Made by a program: the position numbers and the translations under genes. This document shows, piece by piece, positions 56,450 to 64,000 of a stretch of 64,000 nucleotides of DNA (position 1 is its first letter; each line of letters opens with the position of its first letter). A model generated the notes under the pieces. That model searched no databases. It worked only from the letters and a program-made list of their open reading frames with translations, and was not told the origin of the DNA. This stretch comes from Ancylobacter amanitiformis (GTDB lineage Bacteria; Pseudomonadota; Alphaproteobacteria; Rhizobiales; Xanthobacteraceae). Location: positions 1 to 64,000 of the forward strand of contig NZ_JAUSVR010000011.1 of assembly GCF_030814815.1 (NCBI RefSeq), given 5' to 3'.

Positions 56450-56645
56450 AATCCATGGGGTTCGCGAGCTAAGAGGGAATTCGGTGCGCCATCGGTCCTG
56501 CGTCTGGGGACCAGGCAAAACCGGAGCTGCCCCCGCAACTGTAAGCGGCGAGCCGACGTCCATTCCGCGTCACTGAACCCGCAACGGTTCGGGAAGGCCG
56601 GACGGAGGCATTGACCCGCGAGCCAGGAGACCTGCCGCGACAGCA
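56450..56645 (+). promoter_or_regulatory. Cobalamin (AdoCbl) riboswitch in the nrdA leader
   Basis: The conserved cobalamin aptamer elements occur in order: AAGAGGGAATTCGGTG (56471-56486), CCGGAGCTGCCCCCGCAACT followed by GTAAGCGGCGAG (56521-56552), GGGAAGGCCGGACGG (56591-56605) and the B12 box AGCCAGGAGACCTGCC (56621-56636). The nrdA start is 125 bases after the B12 box, leaving room for an expression platform. In other bacteria such a switch represses the B12-independent class I reductase when cobalamin is available for a class II enzyme. The gap 56108-56389 upstream holds no supported gene. Confidence 0.95.
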
Positions 56646-56760
56646 TGTAACGTCCCTGGGCGGGGTGTCCCGGTGGTGCGCTGGCACTTCCGCGGCTCGT
56701 CCGCCGGATTCCCATCGCGTCCGCTCGGCCTTTGCCCCCCAACATCTGGGGTTCAAGCCG

Positions 56761-59655
<2,895 letters not shown>

Positions 59656-59675
59656 GCGGCGAGAAGGAAACCCTG

Positions 59676-60809
59676 ATGATGCTCGACTGGTCCGACCTCG
59701 ACAGCCCCCCGGCCCGCCCGCTTTCCCCCGCGCCCGCCGGCTACGCCCCGCCGGCGGATGCCGGCGGTCTCGGCGAGATCGACCGCTCCGGCGCGCGGGT
59801 CTCGGTGGACGACAAGCGGATGATCAACGCGCGAGCCGACGTGAACCAGCTTCTGCCGCTCAAATACAAATGGGCGTGGGAGAAGTACCTGTCCGGCTGC
59901 AACAATCACTGGATGCCGACCGAAGTGTCGATGCAGGCCGACATCGCGCTTTGGAAATCGCGCGATGGCCTGACCGAGGACGAGCGCCGCGCCATCAAGC
60001 GCAATCTCGGCTTCTTCGCCGCGTCGGAAAGCCTTGTCGCCAACAATATCGTGCTGGCGATCTATCGCCACCTCACCAATCCGGAATGCCGGCAATACCT
60101 CTTGCGACAGGCCTTCGAGGAAGCGGTGCATACCCACACCTTCCAGTACATCGTGGAAAGCCTCGGGCTGGATGAGGGCGAACTGTTCAACATGTACCGC
60201 GAGGTGCCCTCCATCACCGACAAGGCGGCGTGGGCGCTGAAGCATACCCGGCATCTCGACGACGCGGAATTCGCGACCGGCACGCCGGAGGCCGACCAGG
60301 CCTTCCTGCGCGATCTCGTGGCCTTCTATGTCGTGTTCGAGGGCATGTGGTTCTACACCGGCTTCGCCCAGATCCTGTCGCTCGGCCGACGCAACAAGAT
60401 GGTCGGAATTGCCGAGCAATATCAATATATTCTGCGCGATGAGAGCATCCACCTGAATTTCGGCATCGACGTGATCAACCAGATCAGGATCGAGAATCCG
60501 CATTTGTGGACGCCCGCCTTCCAGGACGAGGTGCGCGCCATGCTGAAGGACGCGGCCGATCTGGAAGCCGCCTATGGCCGCGACACCATGCCGAACGGGT
60601 TCCTCGGGCTGAACGCGGCCTTGTGCGAACAATATATGCACTTCATCGCGAACAGGCGCTGCGCCCAGATCGGGCTGGCGCCGGTCTTCGCGGAAACCCC
60701 CAACCCGTTCCCGTGGATGAGCGAGACCATGGACCTCAAGAAGGAAAAGAACTTCTTCGAGACCCGCGTCATCGAATACCAGAATGGCGGCGCGCTGGCC
60801 TGGGACTGA
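59676..60809 (+). CDS. nrdB: Ribonucleotide reductase, class Ic-type small (beta) subunit
   Basis: A 377-residue metallocofactor subunit. Metal ligands are in [41 protein letters not shown] and [11 protein letters not shown]. Two features mark class Ic: the residue four after the first ligand His, the radical Tyr of class Ia enzymes, is Phe (HTHTF), and the first ligand is Glu rather than Asp (ASES). Class Ic enzymes, known from Chlamydia, use a Mn(IV)/Fe(III) cofactor instead of a tyrosyl radical; metal content here is inferred. ATG 59676 has AGAAGGA upstream; GTG 59652 overlapping the nrdA stop is an alternative. Confidence 0.92.
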   Translation: MMLDWSDLDSPPARPLSPAPAGYAPPADAGGLGEIDRSGARVSVDDKRMINARADVNQLLPLKYKWAWEKYLSGCNNHWMPTEVSMQADIALWKSRDGLTEDERRAIKRNLGFFAASESLVANNIVLAIYRHLTNPECRQYLLRQAFEEAVHTHTFQYIVESLGLDEGELFNMYREVPSITDKAAWALKHTRHLDDAEFATGTPEADQAFLRDLVAFYVVFEGMWFYTGFAQILSLGRRNKMVGIAEQYQYILRDESIHLNFGIDVINQIRIENPHLWTPAFQDEVRAMLKDAADLEAAYGRDTMPNGFLGLNAALCEQYMHFIANRRCAQIGLAPVFAETPNPFPWMSETMDLKKEKNFFETRVIEYQNGGALAWD

Positions 60810-61149
60810 GCGCCCTGCCGTCCTTCTCAAGCTGGCATGGGTTCGCGCGCCGGAGGGAGGGCCCGGTGGTCTTGCCGCCGCCGGCAGGGGCCACCGGCGA
60901 CGGCGCCGCCGAGAAACCCCGAGGGTCCGAAAGGTGGGAACGATGCCCAGCGCCGCAAGGCCGCCGGGTCCATCGAGAACATTCGGGCCACGATCGTCGG
61001 CCGCCGTGCCGTCGCCATCACCGATATCGAATAGCTGAACCACAGCCCGGCAAAGGCGCGGCTCTCCAGCGGCGAGACCATTTTCATGAATCGGGCCTGT
61101 CACATGAAACGGTCTGTCACATGAAACGGCCTGTACTTGCCGCGAGCAA
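60810..61149. other. Intergenic region with gene remnants and a short direct repeat
   Basis: No intact gene is seen. The 16-base motif CTGTCACATGAAACGG occurs twice in direct orientation (61097-61112 and 61114-61129). On the minus strand a frame beginning near 61087 (MKMVSPLESRAFAGLWFSYS) resembles the start of a major-facilitator transporter before it decays, so this may be a degraded transporter 5' end with its leader; that assignment is weak. Confidence 0.4.
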
Positions 61150-61826
61150 GCCGGGCTGGCGCCCCAGCTGTCGCGGATGACGTGCCGCAGAACCCGCACG
61201 CCGAATTTCAGCGCCTCCACCGGCACGCGCTCGTCGACGGCGTGGAAAAGCCCGCAATAACCGAAATCTGCCGGCAGCTTCATGGGCACGAAGCCGTGGC
61301 CGTTGATGCCGATCTTCGACAGCCGCTTGCCGTCCGTACCACCCGGACGCAGATAGGCCACGACACGACCCTCGGCGTCGCGCAGCGACGCATGGATGGT
61401 CGAGGCGAAAAAGCCGAGTTCCGCCGATGGCTCATCGAACGTTTCATCGAGGAAACGGGTGCCCGGGAAATCTTCGAACCTCGCCAGCATGGCATCGAGT
61501 TGGGCGTGTGGTGGATCGGGAACGCGTGGGTGCCGATACGCTCGACCATCGCCGCCAGCCGGGCGATCGCGTTGTCGTCATTCACCAGCGCGCCATGGCC
61601 GGCGGTACCCTTCGCCGTCAGCTTGACGCGGGCGTCGCCCTTCTCGGCGGCGGCGAGCGGATAGGCCCGCTTGCCGTTCGGCCGCGTGATCGAGAAGCCG
61701 CCGTCTCCGCTGATGGCCACGGTGGCACCCGTTAAAAGCTGGCGCTCATGCTGGGTGAGCCAGGCGGAGCCATAGACGCTGCCATTCTCCTCGTCGGAGA
61801 ACCTGTCAGTCGGTCGCCACTTTTCT
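61150..61826 (-). pseudogene. Decayed M20-family metallopeptidase
   Basis: Pieces of an M20 peptidase/deacylase are spread over two reading frames on the minus strand. The upstream part reads FSDEENGSVYGSAWLTQHER then GTAGHGALVNDDNAIARLAA (middle and dimerisation domain); the downstream part reads ARFEDFPGTRFLDETFDEPS, YLRPGGTDGKRLSKIGINGH and CGLFHAVDERVPVEALKFGV, the C-terminal metal-His region. A frameshift near 61490-61510 separates them, and the N-terminal metal-binding half is missing or unrecognisable upstream of about 61826. The C-terminal stop is also lost. The gene cannot make an active enzyme. Confidence 0.85.
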
Positions 61827-62180
61827 GGCTCGGCCGCTGTGCCGGAGATGGTGGGACCGAACGGCGCTCCATGCGCGCCGAAGGCTCGGAATGCCAGCGT
61901 CGGCTCTCATTGGCGAGCGTGACGAACGCGGCCCGAAATCGGTGCTTGATCGTGGGTGCGACAAGCGGGCCTCGCAGATCGGCCACCACATCCCGTTCGG
62001 CGCGTCTGGTTGCGATCGCGTAACGGAAGGCCAACAACAAGGCCAACAAATTCGCGGGATGGGGCGGCTCTGGCTGATTCCGGCTGGGGCAGCGAGCGGA
62101 GGCTGGAAGTCAAATTATCCAGCGACTTTCAGAATTCGGGAGGGTGCAGGAAAAGCTGAGCCGCCCCGGAAACGGGGGAG

Positions 62181-62256
62181 TGGCTCCCTGAGCAGGACTC
62201 GAACCTGCGACCATTCGATTAACAGTCGAACGCTCTACCAACTGAGCTATCAGGGA
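62181..62256 (-). tRNA. tRNA-Asn (anticodon GTT)
   Basis: On the minus strand the gene folds into a full cloverleaf: acceptor stem TCCCTGA/TCAGGGA, D arm TAGCTCAGTTGGTAGAGCG, anticodon stem TTCGA/TCGAA around loop CTGTTAA (anticodon GTT), and T arm GCAGG-TTCGAGT-CCTGC. Discriminator G and an encoded CCA (62181-62183) follow. Length is 76 nt including CCA. Confidence 0.97.
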
Positions 62257-62347
62257 CCGGAGGCGCCGAGCGCCTCGGAGGTGGGCGATATAGCAACGTG
62301 GTTCCCATTTGTGAAGCGGGAACCGCGTGGCCATGTGGATAACCTTG

Positions 62348-64000
<1,653 letters not shown>

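Overview
This window comes from a GC-rich alphaproteobacterium. Gene content (a suf operon under a candidate Irr-type box, AsmA-like DUF3971 protein, Hyphomicrobiales-type intergenic repeats, hydantoin/betaine catabolism) points to order Hyphomicrobiales, plausibly a Xanthobacteraceae-like lineage. The order is a reasonable inference; family or genus is a guess. No replication, phage or CRISPR signature is seen, and the window reads as chromosome.

Bases 1-10.3 kb hold a truncated IS5-type transposase at the left edge, then housekeeping genes: prfB, a Bcp-type peroxiredoxin, a large AsmA-like envelope protein, tyrS, anmK, a small exported protein and an alpha/beta hydrolase, the last two separated by a bidirectional terminator. 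From 10.4 to 18.9 kb lies a suf iron-sulfur assembly operon (group I cysteine desulfurase, sufB, sufC, sufD, sufS, sufT, a VOC protein, sufA). It is preceded by an Irr-box-like palindrome, interrupted by an AT-rich orphan gene between sufB and sufC, and carries two sets of hairpin repeats. From 18.9 to 26.4 kb are a TfoX-like protein, an MscS channel, a DEAD-box helicase, a GreA/B-type factor and an Mre11/Rad50-like nuclease-ATPase pair.

From 26.5 to 56.1 kb is a roughly 29-kb block of nitrogen-compound catabolism. A COG0523 metallochaperone GTPase with a Zur-like box is followed by an eight-gene leftward operon (36648 down to 27930): FAD amine oxidase, RidA, dipeptide-type ABC permeases and fused ATPase, D-hydantoinase, D-carbamoylase and cysteine hydrolase. 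Together these could import a hydantoin and convert it through an N-carbamoyl-D-amino acid to a keto acid. To its right are a Rieske demethylase-type oxygenase with its reductase and an aminotransferase, an AT-rich orphan membrane protein, an ABC solute-binding protein with an M20 carbamoylase/allantoate-hydrolase-like enzyme, a hydroxyacid dehydrogenase, a dimethylglycine/sarcosine-dehydrogenase-like protein, two kinds of allantoinase-like enzymes with an MFS transporter, LysR regulators and a GlxA/GbdR-type AraC regulator.

From 56.1 to 60.8 kb is a ribonucleotide reductase operon, nrdA-nrdB. The NrdB sequence has the class Ic pattern, with Phe at the radical Tyr position. Its leader combines a promoter overlapped by two NrdR-box-like sites 31 bp apart with a cobalamin riboswitch. 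The right end has a decayed M20 peptidase gene, tRNA-Asn(GTT) and an MsbA-like ABC exporter that runs off the window.
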